NCBI GenBank assembly: GCA_019055375.1
Contig: JAHQIW010005848.1
Location: 1-64,000 of the forward strand
Direction of reading: 5' to 3'
DNA length: 64,000 nucleotides
Source of the DNA: Parelaphostrongylus tenuis
Lineage: Eukaryota; Nematoda; Chromadorea; Rhabditida; Metastrongylidae
Under the pieces are notes generated by a model. It made no database searches, was not told the origin of the DNA, and saw nothing but the letters and a program-made list of their open reading frames with translations. Both the position numbers and the translations under genes were made by a program. The number at the start of each line of letters is the position of its first letter. Position 1 is the first letter of the stretch. Below are positions 12,047 through 21,945 of this stretch, piece after piece.

Positions 12047-13055
12047 AGTTTAGTGCACAATATTTGCTTTGGTACTTAGGAGACAAAAATGAACATTCTT
12101 GCAGGCATGATGAGACTTAAATTCGATCACATCATCATTTCGCTACGCTACTATCTTGATAGTGTTGAGATGTGAAGTGATGCCACATGTTCAAGGTAAT
12201 AAATGGAAAATTGTTATCGTGCATCAATACCTATTTTGAAACAGGAGCTTTTGAACAACAATCGGAATAAATATATTAACATTCCCTGGGTACTCAGAAG
12301 ACATCATAATTGGGGCTTTCAAAGGAACGATTCCGAATTTGCACTAAGAAAGAAAACTTGTTCTACAAGATTATTCGAGAGTGGTTCAAGCTTATACTAC
12401 TCGTTACAAAGACTACAAATTTTTGGGTGTTTTGTAGCCGTGCAAAATTTTCGAAGGTACTTCTTCTGCTGGACAAAGACTTTCCACTGATCTAGAAACA
12501 GTTGTTTGAAAGCTGAACCACCGATACATCGGAATACTCTTGTTTTCTACAGAGTCTTCTTTACAAGCAGTTGCACGAAAAATCACGCTTATATTTCTTT
12601 GAACAGAACTACCCCTTCAAGCTCTTATATTGTAATATATTGAAAATTTATGCATGAATTCCAAACAAAGGCAGTGAAAACTGTTCTTCTGAGTGGACGC
12701 CATCGTTTTCTATGACTTTGTGCCACTGGTCTTTCCAAGTTTCTTATCTGTCAAAGTACCAGCAAATTCCTTCGCCAATTCGCGAGCACTTGACCGAAGT
12801 TTCATCTTCTAAAGGGCCAATCAAATCTTCGTTGTTCAACTATGTTGGGAACCGTGAACGAGCTTGCTTTCGAGGTCAAGGTCTCCGGTATTGAGACGGT
12901 GCTGAAACTAACGTCCAGCAGCAGATTTGTTTGCTGTGCCTTCCCTTAACCTCGTTGATTTCATCGACTGCAGCTCGTTGTGAAAAGCCCTTTCTCCAAT
13001 CAGAATCATTCTATTTGACTGCCACCACTTACATTGTTGTGATGTCACAATGCGT
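12047..13055. other. No gene recognised
   Basis: About 1 kb of AT-rich sequence. Small open frames at 12,203-12,490 and 12,712-12,894 show no family features and no convincing splice context. I see nothing that supports a feature here. Confidence 0.5.
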
Positions 13056-13059
13056 CCAA

Positions 13060-13168
13060 TAATATAGAGTGGTGTATAAATGTTTGAGTCAGGTGGGATT
13101 GAAACCCACATTTCTCTCCAACCGGGAATACGTGCTAGCCGTCGCACTACCGACGTCCGCTTTGACAC
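13060..13168 (-). mobile_element. tRNA-like SINE, copy 1
   Basis: Read on the minus strand, this contains a B-box-like GGGTTTCAATCCCAC preceded by a tRNA-like segment around CGGCTAGCACG, then CTGACTCAAAC and a tail matching the other copy (CACCACTCTA). It is not a functional tRNA: no acceptor-stem partner is obvious. It is paired head-to-head with the plus copy just downstream. Confidence 0.55.
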
Positions 13169-13181
13169 CACTTTTTCTACT

Positions 13182-13262
13182 ACTTAGCACGTCCCGGATA
13201 AGTGAAATGTAGGTTCGAATCCCACCTGACGCAAACGTTTTTGCACACCACTCTACTTTATT
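13182..13262 (+). mobile_element. tRNA-like SINE, copy 2 (inverted partner)
   Basis: The plus-strand copy of the same family has a B box GGTTCGAATCC, then CACCTGACGCAAACG and CACACCACTCTA. It is truncated at its 5' side at the junction with copy 1, so the two form an inverted repeat of roughly 80-bp arms. Confidence 0.6.
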
Positions 13263-13439
13263 GTGTAACTTTCTCCATCAATGACTCAATAAAATACGAA
13301 CTTTGATTGTTTCGCTGGACATGGCGGAGGCGTGTGACAAACTGAAAATAAAGACGATTTTACCCAGGTCTTCAGTGGGAAAATCCCACATGAGACACTG
13401 CAATACATTCATAAAATGCACTGAAGATATCTCATACGT

Positions 13440-13760
13440 AATAAAGTGCCCCAAAAACTCTCATTCAAACTGTTGTATATAACCATTGAATAGCCTAAAT
13501 TCTGAAAATCTTAGAAGTAGTTTCGGTACTATAAAATGCCTTTTTATTGCGCTGTAGCAGAAGAAATAATAGTGTGTTTCACATGTGTTGTGCATTATTA
13601 CGCGCGTTTTAGCAGAGCGGAGCTTTTCCTTAGTATCACTAGTAATAGTTCGATAGCGTAAATTTCGAATATTCAAGAATATGCATAGTTTTGAAAGAAA
13701 ATACTTCTTTACAGTGCTGTGACAAAGGAAATAAAATTGTGTTCAACACACTCGCACCAC
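13440..13760. repeat. Dispersed repeat R2, copy at 13.4 kb
   Basis: Contains GCGCTGTAGCAG, ATGTGTTG and a stretch around GATAGCGTAAATTTCGAATATTCAAG. A clear second copy is at 47,495-47,760 (ATAGCTTAAATTTCGGATATTC), and weaker relatives lie at 30,950-31,110, 54,590-54,730, 58,360-58,800 and 60,850-61,590. No coding content; the family is unidentified. Confidence 0.5.
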
Positions 13761-13869
13761 AATTCGTGTATCGTAATCTTCTCAGAAATTTTCTCTAGTT
13801 TCATGGAGATTTCTAGGTTTTTTCACTGAAATTGTAGAAAAAAACCTTGCTCTGTTGTGTCGCTGGCAT

Positions 13870-14270
13870 AGCTCTCCAATCGACAGCTCTTTTATAGATC
13901 TCGCTGGGGACAATAATAATGTGATGAGTATATAATGTTTTGGGCCGTTTAGGTTTAAGTGCTAGAGAGGTGCCTCTTTCGTACTACCTGGACTCCTCAG
14001 TAGCATAGTCCCCGCTTCAGTCGAACCCGAGAGGCTATACTCCTCTATGAGGAAATTGACGCCGAGTAATAAATCACCACAAGTCAGGTGACGGAATCCC
14101 CTGACATTGCAGAGAATAGCAGTAGAGCTTGAGGCTGCTAAAATGGATCATACCTTTCCTTGCGACCACTTTTTTATAGACTCGCTTGACGCAATAATAA
14201 TCTGATAAGCAGGCGCCTCTCTAGCATTTAGACCTTGACGGCTCGAAACATGTTATGTCTTTGGCCTAGG
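13870..14270. mobile_element. Penelope-like terminal unit pair, degraded and inverted
   Basis: The left part (13,905-14,155) is a minus-strand copy of the unit better preserved at 19,600-19,870 and 32,283-32,930. Shared words are GACGCCGAGTAA, AAGTCAGGT and the hammerhead region. The right part (14,170-14,270) holds a plus-strand 3' fragment with AGGCGCCTCTCTAGCA. The two are arranged tail-to-tail, as at the 32-kb and 49-kb loci. Confidence 0.65.
13959..14006 (-). ncRNA. Hammerhead ribozyme, decayed copy 1
   Basis: On the minus strand: TGCTA, then CTGAGGAG (consensus CTGATGAG, so one core base is changed), a weakened stem II, GAAA, stem III AGAG-GCAC-CTCT, C, then TAGCAC. Against the intact copies, stem III changed from AUAG/CUAU to AGAG/CUCU, a compensatory pair change. 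The core substitution predicts loss or strong reduction of cleavage. Confidence 0.6.
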
Positions 14271-14284
14271 CATTGTTTTTTATT

Positions 14285-14780
14285 CTTGTTTATCAAATAA
14301 AGCCTTCTAAAAGGCCTGAGCTCATGCACGAAAAAGAATATGCACGTATAGCAGCATTTTTGAAGTATCAGAGTATATGTTCTATCTAGAACTAACTGAA
14401 GAAAGAAATTTCTAAGCTCAATATAGAAATGGCGATCAATATGTAAATCGCGCAGCGCGATAGGTAGACGGCCACTTTCACATCCTAAACGATTAGCAGT
14501 GCCTGGCGTTTGAAAACAGTATTATATTCCTTGCTGCAGTGGAGTACTAAGGTCTTTTTAGAAAGCAAATGCAGCCGTTGCAGTTTAGGAGACTTACGCT
14601 GTAAGCAGTTGCCAGCAGTTTGAGGGAAGATCTCTGTCCGTAGAGAAGACCGCGTGTGCACGAATCTATTTTATTTGCCAGAACATGTAAAAATTCCATT
14701 CTGAAGAGCAAACACACTCAGGCTCTCGATATTTATGCTTGTAAAGAGTATATTCAGAACTTTTATTGAGCATTTTTACA
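14285..14780 (+). repeat. Dispersed repeat R3, copy 1
   Basis: Contains CAAATAAAGC, GAGCTCATGCACGAAAAAG, GTATCAGAG, then TATTTTATTTGCCAGAACAT. The same order occurs at 48,345-48,850. No coding content recognised; family unknown. Confidence 0.6.
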
Positions 14781-15110
14781 ATATTTTGTCTATACGTATC
14801 TGACATTCAATCAAATTTGTCTTTTATTATCTCGGAAATATACTGCCTTTCGTGACATTGTGATTTTCTCGTTGAAACATGGATGATTTCTTGAGAAACA
14901 TAGGCGTTCTCTCAACTATAGTACTTTTTGCAAAAGTCTCTTCTGTAATATTTCATCAGCTAATCATGATAATATCTGCTCAGCACCTCGAATTAGCAAG
15001 TAAATTCCCATATTTGCATTGCAATAAGTAGTGAAGTCTCTCTGCCGCGCCGCCACACGCGCTGCATGTGGCTTGAGCTAAAAACAGTTCGAATCGTTGA
15101 CAACGGGTGA
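14781..15110. other. No gene recognised
   Basis: AT-rich sequence with no supported feature. Confidence 0.4.
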
Positions 15111-15114
15111 AATA

Positions 15115-15250
15115 AAAAGATTCTCTTTGATTACACAAAGATGGCTCGAGAAGTTTCGTAAAAGCGACACTAGCACGTCAATCGGCTGCGCCTGCTCCAT
15201 CGAAGATTAGTTATTTTGGAGCGAAACAACGCTCGCTTATATGGTGCACG
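15115..15250 (+). pseudogene. Possible mariner transposase N-terminal fragment
   Basis: One frame reads ITQRWLEKFRKSDTS, which resembles the helix-turn-helix stretch of mariner transposases (consensus style QRWFxKFRSGD). A stop follows about 10 residues further on. No second helix-turn-helix, no D,D domain and no terminal repeats are visible, so this is tentative. Confidence 0.3.
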
Positions 15251-15580
15251 CCTGGCTTTGCAAAACATTGAAGAATCAAAACGATGCGTTCAATCTACTC
15301 ACCGTATGGGTCAGATGTTGCTTCAAGTGATACCACTGCTTTGGACACTGCAACGTCCTTGGCAGGGATACATCAGAACTTTATAGCGAATCATTGAAAA
15401 TGTCCAAAAATTTGGCACAACATCAATGATTTCAGTGGCGCATACTTTGATCGAAACTGTTTATTTGTCAGTGTTCAAGAAGTTTTCTTAGAAAATTTTG
15501 ATCATTCGAAACTCAGTCGCACTTAATATAAGCATGAGAAAGATTTGTACGAGATCATTTTTTAGAAAGAAATGATGCAG

Positions 15581-15713
15581 ACCACGAACATTATTATGGC
15601 GAGTTGGGCGAAAGCAATGTGGCAAAATGTAGTAGACAGAGTAGTTGAATGTTGGAGTCGAGTTCATATGGAACGCACTTTTTTCAGCAAGGGTCACTGT
15701 CGGCGGAAACTGA
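15581..15713 (+). pseudogene. Secreted-protein family, copy E: last exon only
   Basis: This matches the final exon of the near-intact gene at 56,953-59,439. A GATGCAG acceptor is followed by ACCACGAACATTATTATGGCG, encoding TTNIIMASWAKAMWQNVVDR, and the C-terminal VTVGGN-stop is in another frame, so a frameshift lies between them. None of the four upstream exons is visible before it. It is a truncated relic. It lies 1.4 kb upstream of a Penelope-like remnant, as two other copies do. Confidence 0.65.
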
Positions 15714-15859
15714 AGTTCAACTGTCATGTATTCAGAGCAGACTTTCTCTCACTTAACCGATATTCGTTGTAGCATTATACCTGCAAAAAATGGCAAATTA
15801 TATGGGCTTTGACAGGTCAGAATGGTGCTGTCAATCACATTGAAATTTACACTGTGATT

Positions 15860-16090
15860 CTCATTCATCAGGTCGTTCTACGAGTAATGGCATTAGAGCA
15901 GCAAAATCTGGATTCAATAGCCAAAAGTAATCAAGATTTGTAGTTATCATGCAGTTTGATTGCGCATTTTTTGCGAAGATTTTGGTACATAACTTGACTA
16001 TACTTGCCTCAGAATGGAGTTGTCTTGAGAACAAATTTTTTCGCTGCACAAATGGCGCGTAGGAGAAATGCTGATGAAGCGGCGAGCAAA
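15860..16090 (-). pseudogene. Mariner-like relic matching the 62.75-kb copy
   Basis: The same-strand sequence resembles 62,752-62,940 in order and spacing: TTGCGCATTTT, then GGAACAAATT-like, then CGTAGGAGA and AAGCGGC. That copy encodes a recognisable mariner N-terminus on the minus strand. Here the frame is too broken to read, so the assignment depends on the other copy. Confidence 0.4.
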
Positions 16091-16699
16091 TGGAGGTTAG
16101 AGAGATGATAGAGTTACAGATAGAGCGGCTAGTAGTCGTGTGCGAAGCATGCGCTATTCCTGATGAATATCAAGCAAATTTGTTGCGACAGCTCTATTTC
16201 AAATCAGGTACAGGCAAATTGTATAGCAAAATGTTCGCAAGAAAATAGGCAACTGAACTCAGTGAAATCATGTTATTTTGGTTATTTCTGGTCAATAATT
16301 TTAGTGTTTATTGCTCTAGTGTCACAATTTATGGAACGACGAAGTAGTTTCCACCCTAGGAAGTATTGGAGAAATTTGCAAAAAAAGAACCTCTTTTTCG
16401 CTTGCAATTTGAGAATGTTTTGCTATACTACTGATCATAGAGGAACTAGTTGAAGATCGATATAATGGATAGAAACAATGAAAGATTCAAAATTAGTATA
16501 TTTAAATCTTTGATGGCACCTCGAAAGGAAATATAATCATCCTCTCATCGAGAAAACTGCGAGCTTTGTAGCTAAAGTAATTCAAATAACAGATCATTCT
16601 ATAAATTCTTGAGTTCAAAAATTGAGAGCCCCACTGTTGTTGGGTTAGCAGGAACAAATCTGTGTTCCACCGAAAATTGTTCTCACTTTCTTTGGAGAT
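16091..16699. other. No gene recognised
   Basis: AT-rich spacer. An open frame at 16,163-16,453 (+) shows no domain and is rich in N and S. Nothing else is supported. Confidence 0.4.
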
Positions 16700-17860
16700 T
16701 AGCAAAAGTAAAATGAAAATGCATGATTAATATAAATTGGCAGTCACTTTGTGAAGTTGTTGCGCGTCCCATGAAAGGCCTTCAAGATGATAAAGAAGAA
16801 TGTCGTAGTTATCCAAAGGAATTTCAAACAGTCACGTCTTTACTCCTGCAATCGCAAAAGTCGCAAGTCTGCTAGCGAATGATAAGGTACATTGAATTGA
16901 GTAAATTTTTCATGCACTAATTTCAAAATACTTCCTATGGTTTTCCACCTCATTGAGGGTGGAAGTACCGGGTATACAACTGCTATATACAATGAGGTTG
17001 ACTTGCCAGTATGGTTTTCCAAGCTGAAAAAAATACAGCGCTTCCATAAAAAATTTAGAACGGACCAAACGATCACTCTCACCACATTACGTGATGCTTC
17101 TTGCTTTGCATATCTTGTAAGGCATGTGGTATGAGTACAGTTGCGAAACGAATGAACCATTATGTGCGTGCATAAAAGAACACCAAAATGGACAGTCCAA
17201 AGTATTATTCCTCTAAATACACATAGAACACAAACGCATAATCGTGACTTTTCACATGGGGGCTCTGCTGATACTTGACAGTTTTCAGTATTCTTAACGG
17301 ATTTCACTGAAGACTAGTCAAGTAGCCTCCAAGGAGTCGTAAAATAGCCAACTGGGGTTTTTCCGCGTAAATTATGGGGACCCAGCTTGCCCAGACAAGT
17401 TTGGTACTATCCAAGCAAAAGTTTTCACAAAAAAACATTTTCAAGGAGACAAAACCAAGAACCTTTTGAAAACTTTGATTACAAACATTTAACAAACCCA
17501 TAATATGAATTCGTTTCCTAACGAAGCAGGACCGGCTGTTAGATACCCAGACTAGCCTACTTTCGCAGATATGTGATTCATGACATGGGTTAAAAAAGCA
17601 ATAGATGCAGGTTCTGCCAATATTTGGACATCTTTCAGATGTGAATCATGATAATCGAATTATATCCTCTCAAGATGACACTAAATTCATGTCTGATACT
17701 GCTTGGAGAATTGAAGTCCGTCAACGACAGTTTTTTTGCCAGGATATACCTCTGCATTCCAAATTTCTTCATCATAAATTTCGCCTGTTTATTCCACTAA
17801 AGTCTTCACTGTTCACACACTGTATACATAGGAGAAGTTGTACCTCTATTAAAAATCTTT
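16700..17860 (+). mobile_element. Penelope-like element family B, copy 1 (relic)
   Basis: Colinear with 50,990-52,530: a 5' part around GTAAATTTTTCATGCAC, a coding relic, then a 3' part with GATACCCA-TAGC-TACTTTC, AGCAATAG and CTCTCAAGATGACA. At 17,116 the frame reads CKACG, then residues aligning with the YIGETGRP-type stretch of GIY-YIG endonucleases but badly decayed, then a His-rich stretch in another frame. Penelope-like retroelements encode a reverse transcriptase followed by GIY-YIG; only the latter's remains are seen here. Not functional. Confidence 0.5.
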
Positions 17861-17871
17861 AGTGTCCCGAC

Positions 17872-18505
17872 CTACGTGACCGTGTCAGCTAAGTGCTCTT
17901 CTATGAAAACACAGAGTAGCCTATCCGTTTCACCCATATATTTATCGCCATACGCTTTGCAAGAGATTAGGGAGACTGTACGTACGCTCAAGCAATCACC
18001 TTCTCTGCCGTTAGGACATATTTTACAATCTTCCATTATACAGGACGGTTTTATAAGCTGTTGCAAATTAGTTGGCGTCTTAGAGTATTGGGTGCTATTG
18101 CAATAATAGCCACCGATTGCTCTAAATCCGCTCTTATCAAACAGAGTTTTATAGCCGTACTAATCTCTTTTGAAAAGTACGGGAGGATGAACGGGACTTT
18201 CCTTTTATTCGAGTTTTCGTTCGAAGGAGTACTCTTTCCTCCGAAGGCCGAAGGGTTACAAATTCATATCCATTGAAAGTCGCTAATTCCCGAGTCAGTT
18301 TTACGTATTCTACTCTCTGCACCCCCCCCCCCCCCGCCCCCACCTCCGGTACATACATTGGCTGCTGTTCGAAACATGTTTTTTAGTAACGCCTTTTTGG
18401 TATGTGAGGGATGAGAAGAGAGGTAGTGAACCAAGATATTCTTATTACTTGGCTATCGGTACCACTGCGTTATGTAGCAGCTCCCGGTTAAGCTTATTTG
18501 CATGT
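17872..18505 (-). pseudogene. Penelope-like element A, left arm: RT end and GIY-YIG
   Basis: On the minus strand the connector region (frame with RVEYVKLTRELATFNGYE, a stretch typical of the end of Penelope-like reverse transcriptases) leads to a GIY-YIG-like segment: CKICPNGREGDC, then TVSLISCKAYGDKYMGETD and a downstream EEH. The order Cys-cluster, SCKA.G, Y(I/M)GET.R, EH is that of Penelope-like endonuclease domains. Frames are broken between the parts. The sequence mirrors 18,506-19,330 about a centre near 18,505. The reverse transcriptase catalytic part is missing. Confidence 0.75.
18322..18345 (+). repeat. Poly-C run
   Basis: About 14 consecutive C (18,322-18,335), a G, then more C. 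The inverted partner at about 18,683 has a shorter G run (GGGGGGG), so the run lengthened in one arm or is a sequencing expansion. Confidence 0.8.
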
Positions 18506-19330
18506 TCAAGAAAGGGAGTTATTCATCTTAAGCTTAACCAAGAGCGGCTACATAATAAAGTGGTATCGAAAGCAGAAAGCCAAGTAATAATTTCCTGGCT
18601 CACTATCTCTCTTCTCATCCTTCACATACCAAAAAGGCGTTTCTAAAAAACATGTATCGAACAGCAGCCAATGTATGTACCGGAGGTGGGGGGGCAAAGA
18701 GTAGACTACGTGAAACTGACTCGGGATTAGCCACTTCTAATGGATAAGAATTTGTAAGCCCTCGGCTTAGGTTTAGAGGAAAGAGTACGCCTCCGAACAA
18801 AAACTCGAATGATAGGACAGTTCCGTTCATTCTTCCGTTCTTTTCAAATGAGATTAGTTCAGCTATAAAACGCTGTTTGAAAAGAGCGGGTGTAGAGCAT
18901 AGCACCAAATACTCTAAAACGCCAACTAGCTCGCAACCGCTTATATGACCGCCTCTGTATAATGAAAGATTGTAAAATATGTCCTAACGGCAGAGACGGT
19001 GATTGCATGAACGTGGGTACAGTCTACCTAACCTCTTGCAAAGCGTGTAGCGATAAATATATTGGCAAAACTGGTAGGCTGCTCTATGCCCGCATAGAAA
19101 ACACCTGGCTGACAAAGACTTACTAGACGGGACACCTCGCTAGGGATGCATAAAGAAAAGAAACATGACGGAATTGATTTTGAGATCGAAGTCCCATCAT
19201 TGCGCAGGAACAGAAACGTCAGCGCGAAAAATTCCGGGAGCACTCTGGCTTTACACTACCAATCCAACTATAAACCGCAGGGAGGAATGCCTCGTTATCA
19301 CTCGTGAACTGTTGTTTTGATGGGTAAGGT
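18506..19330 (+). pseudogene. Penelope-like element A, right arm: GIY-YIG domain
   Basis: The best-preserved frame, 18,896-19,126, encodes APNTLKRQLARNRLYDRLC (the connector before the endonuclease), a CKICPNG cysteine cluster, GTVYLTSCKACSDKYIGKTG and LLYARIE. These fit the GIY and YIG halves and the conserved Arg of the GIY-YIG nuclease, which nicks target DNA during Penelope-like retrotransposition. A stop at 19,124 interrupts it. A further C-terminal piece reads in other frames to about 19,317, ending NRREECLVITRELL. About 270 bases later comes a terminal unit with an intact hammerhead. The element is truncated at the inversion centre, so the reverse transcriptase palm is absent. Confidence 0.8.
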
Positions 19331-19599
19331 GCATTACAAGCCTATGTGATCTCCTTCCGGTGATCTCCATTCGAATAATTCAGTGGAACACATATAAAAA
19401 AGCGGTGAGTATGTCGAGAGTTGATTTTGTGCTTAATGCGATTGAAATCTAGGTCTGGTGATTTTTTCTAAAAGGTGTTTGACTGATTGGATTGCGGACA
19501 ATGTGACATTTCCAGGCTCTTAAGAAGGCGAACTACCGAAACGTCAGCTGTCAAATAAAGTTTAATGTAACATCACGTGTCTGGCTCAAAAAATAAAAA
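19331..19599 (+). other. Penelope-like 3' untranslated stretch
   Basis: Spacer between the broken endonuclease frame and the terminal unit. It contains CCGAAACGTCAGCTGTCAAATAAAG, with a possible AATAAA at about 19,553. No gene. Confidence 0.4.
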
Positions 19600-19870
19600 G
19601 CAGTCGATAGCAGAAGTATGATTCATTTTAAAAGCCGGAAGATCGACTACCGGTCACCACAAAGTCAGGTAATTCCATCATCCTACTTTGGGTGCTTAGT
19701 TTTTACTCGGCGTCGGTTCCTTTAGAGGATTATTTCACCTCAAGGGATCGACGGAACCGAGGGAGGGTGCTACTGATGAGTCCCAATAGGACGAAATAGG
19801 CGCCTATATAGCACTAGACCTATGGCTCAAAATATATCATATCCTTATCAAAAAATAAAATCAGGAATTA
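19600..19870 (+). mobile_element. Penelope-like terminal unit (pLTR-like) with hammerhead
   Basis: A 270-base unit: GCAGTCGATAGCAGAAGTAT, CCGGTCACCACAAAGTCAGG, CTACTTTGGGTGCTTA, ACTCGGCGTCGGTTCC, then the ribozyme and GGCTCAAAATATATCATATCC. The same order occurs at 32,640-32,930 (+) and, reversed, at 32,283-32,563. Its place just after a GIY-YIG frame on the same strand fits the repeated ends of Penelope-like elements, where hammerheads are known to occur. Confidence 0.75.
19767..19814 (+). ncRNA. Hammerhead ribozyme, complete core (copy 2)
   Basis: Stem I GTGCTA (19,767-19,772) pairs with TAGCAC (19,809-19,814). The core CTGATGA is at 19,773-19,779. Stem II GTCC-CAATA-GGAC is at 19,780-19,792, then GAAA at 19,793-19,796. 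Stem III is ATAG-GCGC-CTAT (19,796-19,807). H17 is A19,808, so cleavage is predicted after 19,808 (site AUA). All invariant core bases are present. Stem I is open to the flanks and stems II and III are closed, giving a type I hammerhead with a short stem III, the form reported from Penelope-like and other small retroelements. Outer pairs GG (19,765-6) and CC (19,819-20) leave a stem I internal loop that could contact loop II. Self-cleavage has not been measured. Confidence 0.87.
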
Positions 19871-20743
19871 TACTAAAGATACTTTAGAGCTTCGGAAAAG
19901 TTAATGAATAAATTGGAACATAGCAGAATGTACTCTGAAGGGTGTGACTCTAATTCAAAGTGAACAAAACTGAGACGTAAAATTGGCAAAGGGGAAAAAA
20001 TTGTGAAAGTTTTGACAAACAGATGGAATAATATAACATGAATTTATTGACGCCTGCTTTGCTAAGTCTCCTATTTCCATTATAACATTTACTTGGGGTA
20101 GTTAATGAAGTGCGACCATTGAGGATAACGCGACGTTTTAAAAGTATAATGGAAAAACGCAAGCTCCATGACGTTTTATTTATTATGCCAACCATGTGTC
20201 TTGGCTTGTTAAGGCGTACTTATTTGGCTTAGATCTTTCAATGTTTCTATCCAATCGTTCCCCAACTAGTTTCATAATGTATAATCAGTGATGACTCAAC
20301 ACTTCTTCAAATTCAAGGCAAATCATGGTTTGTCTTGTAACGTTTCACATGCAGATTTTCCATTTCCTTTGAAAAGGGACACTATATTTGAATTTACCTC
20401 GTTATGCACTAGGGCTCTTACGAAGGCTGCAGAAATTGCTGCGTTTACCACATTTACAAGCGGCATGGGAATTTCGTTATTTCGCTAGGCTTTCTTTCCC
20501 ATATTTTTCAAACAACTTTTGGTTCGTTATTGTTGGCATCACGATTTACTCCACACGTTCATACTCTTTTTAAGAATGTGTGTCTCAAATTTGTGAACAC
20601 AACACCAGTTTACTACGCAATCACGATGTATTTAGCATTCGCTCAACAGTAATGCCAAATACAGCAGTAATAAGTTGTGCAAAGAACATAATGATAGAAA
20701 TCTTTTGGCTCTAACAGTCCAACCATCTACAGTTACCTGAAGA
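19871..20743. other. No gene recognised
   Basis: AT-rich sequence. Small open frames at 19,950-20,195 (-) and 20,288-20,573 (+) carry no recognisable features or clear exon borders. Confidence 0.4.
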
Positions 20744-21027
20744 GAGCATGTGGCGCAGTGGTTAGAGGTGCACTGCATTGCACACGCAATGGTTCGACCT
20801 CGCGCTCATGGTTCACCAAGCCATCCATCCCTCCGTGGTCGGTGAAATGGTATCAGACTGGCCTCAGACGTGTCTGGAAGGATAAACACCACTGACTCGG
20901 TTTGGAGGGAGGCCACGAGTCATTGTAAAGGCTAGGTAAGTATTCAATCTCCTCAAACGAAGTTAAAAATTGAAGACGAATGCATGGCGCATCCCTCAAC
21001 GCCGAGAGCTTTATTCTTTTTCTTTGT
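20744..21027 (+). mobile_element. tRNA-derived SINE, copy 1
   Basis: A-box-like TGGCGCAGTGGTTAGAG and B-box GGTTCGACCTC are spaced as in a tRNA promoter, followed by a non-tRNA body (GACTGGCCTCAGACGTGTCT, ACTGACTCGGTTTGGAG) and a tail ending GAGCTTTATTCTTTTTC. The same body occurs inverted at 21,121-21,433, and a decayed 3' part lies at 54,085-54,235. Transcription would be by RNA polymerase III, with mobilisation by LINE proteins; the RTE fragments nearby are possible partners, but this is inference. Confidence 0.75.
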
Positions 21028-21120
21028 ACAGTAATCAGATGTTATGAAAACTAAAAAACAATGAGTAGATGGTCATTATCGTATTTTTTAACGTATTTTA
21101 GAATAACGCTTCGGCAAGAT

Positions 21121-21433
21121 AGGAGATAAAAGGATAAAAATAAAGCTCGCGGGGTTGACCAATTCCTTGATGGATGCGCCATACATTCGTCTTCAATTTT
21201 TAGCTTCGCTTGAGGTGATTGAATGCATATCTGGTTTCTACAATGACTCGAGGTGTCCTCTCCCCGAATCGAGTCAGTGGTGCTTATCCTAACAGACAAG
21301 TCTCAGGCCAGTCTGGTACCAATTCACCGACCCCGGGGGATGACGGCTTGGTAACCCATAAGCGCGAGATCGAACCATTGACCTCGTGTGCGACGCAGAG
21401 CACTTCTAACCACTGCGGCACATGCGCTTTGCT
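21121..21433 (-). mobile_element. tRNA-derived SINE, copy 2 (inverted)
   Basis: The minus strand reads GCCGCAGTGGTTAGAAGTGC, then GGTTCGATCTCGCGC, TACCAGACTGGCCTGAGAC and ATAAGCACCACTGACTCGAT, the same order as copy 1. The two copies face each other tail-to-tail about 95 bases apart, giving an inverted repeat with arms near 290 bases. Confidence 0.75.
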
Positions 21434-21945
21434 GCACGACATGCGCAACCTTAGCAAGACAGGAGATAGAGATGTTCAATAAAGGTAGTAAGAACGTTCT
21501 TCCTAGCTAGGATGTCGCTTACGCGTAAAAAATGAAGATTGCTTAGACACTTGGCTTTTTTTAGACCAAAAATGCCCTTATAAAGATTTTCTCAATAATG
21601 TTTTATCTTTTTGTAGCAATAAATGCATCTATCACATGAACTTCACTTTTGAGTACCAACAATCTGCCTGTAATGTCAGTAACAAGCTAACTAATTCAAA
21701 TGCGGATGCGAAAGGTGATCTTCCTTCCGATCGTGAAGCGCTCTACGTAGCCGCCTTGAAAAACCAAATATAGCACTAGAATTGCCAAAGCCTACGCTAT
21801 GAAAGAATATCCAACATAATGCAAAATTCGCTACACGCAAAACTCAGCAGGTCACATAAATCAAATCAAGGGTGCAATATATTATTTATATCACTGCCAC
21901 AACGCAATAAAAAGCTTTTTATGAACTGAACATAGTTATAGCAGT
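21434..21945. other. No gene recognised
   Basis: AT-rich spacer between the SINE pair and the LTR; nothing supported. Confidence 0.4.

Noticed and set aside
14209..14234. A further hammerhead on the plus strand
   Set aside because: Only stem III and the 3' side of stem I are present; the CTGATGAG core is absent.
16840..17307. Minus-strand open frame of 155 codons
   Set aside because: It is antisense to the Penelope-like family B relic, whose plus-strand residues align with the other two copies; the minus frame is not conserved in them.
20750..20815. A tRNA gene (A and B boxes present)
   Set aside because: No acceptor stem or anticodon arm can be folded with confidence, and the sequence continues into a SINE body repeated elsewhere in the window.
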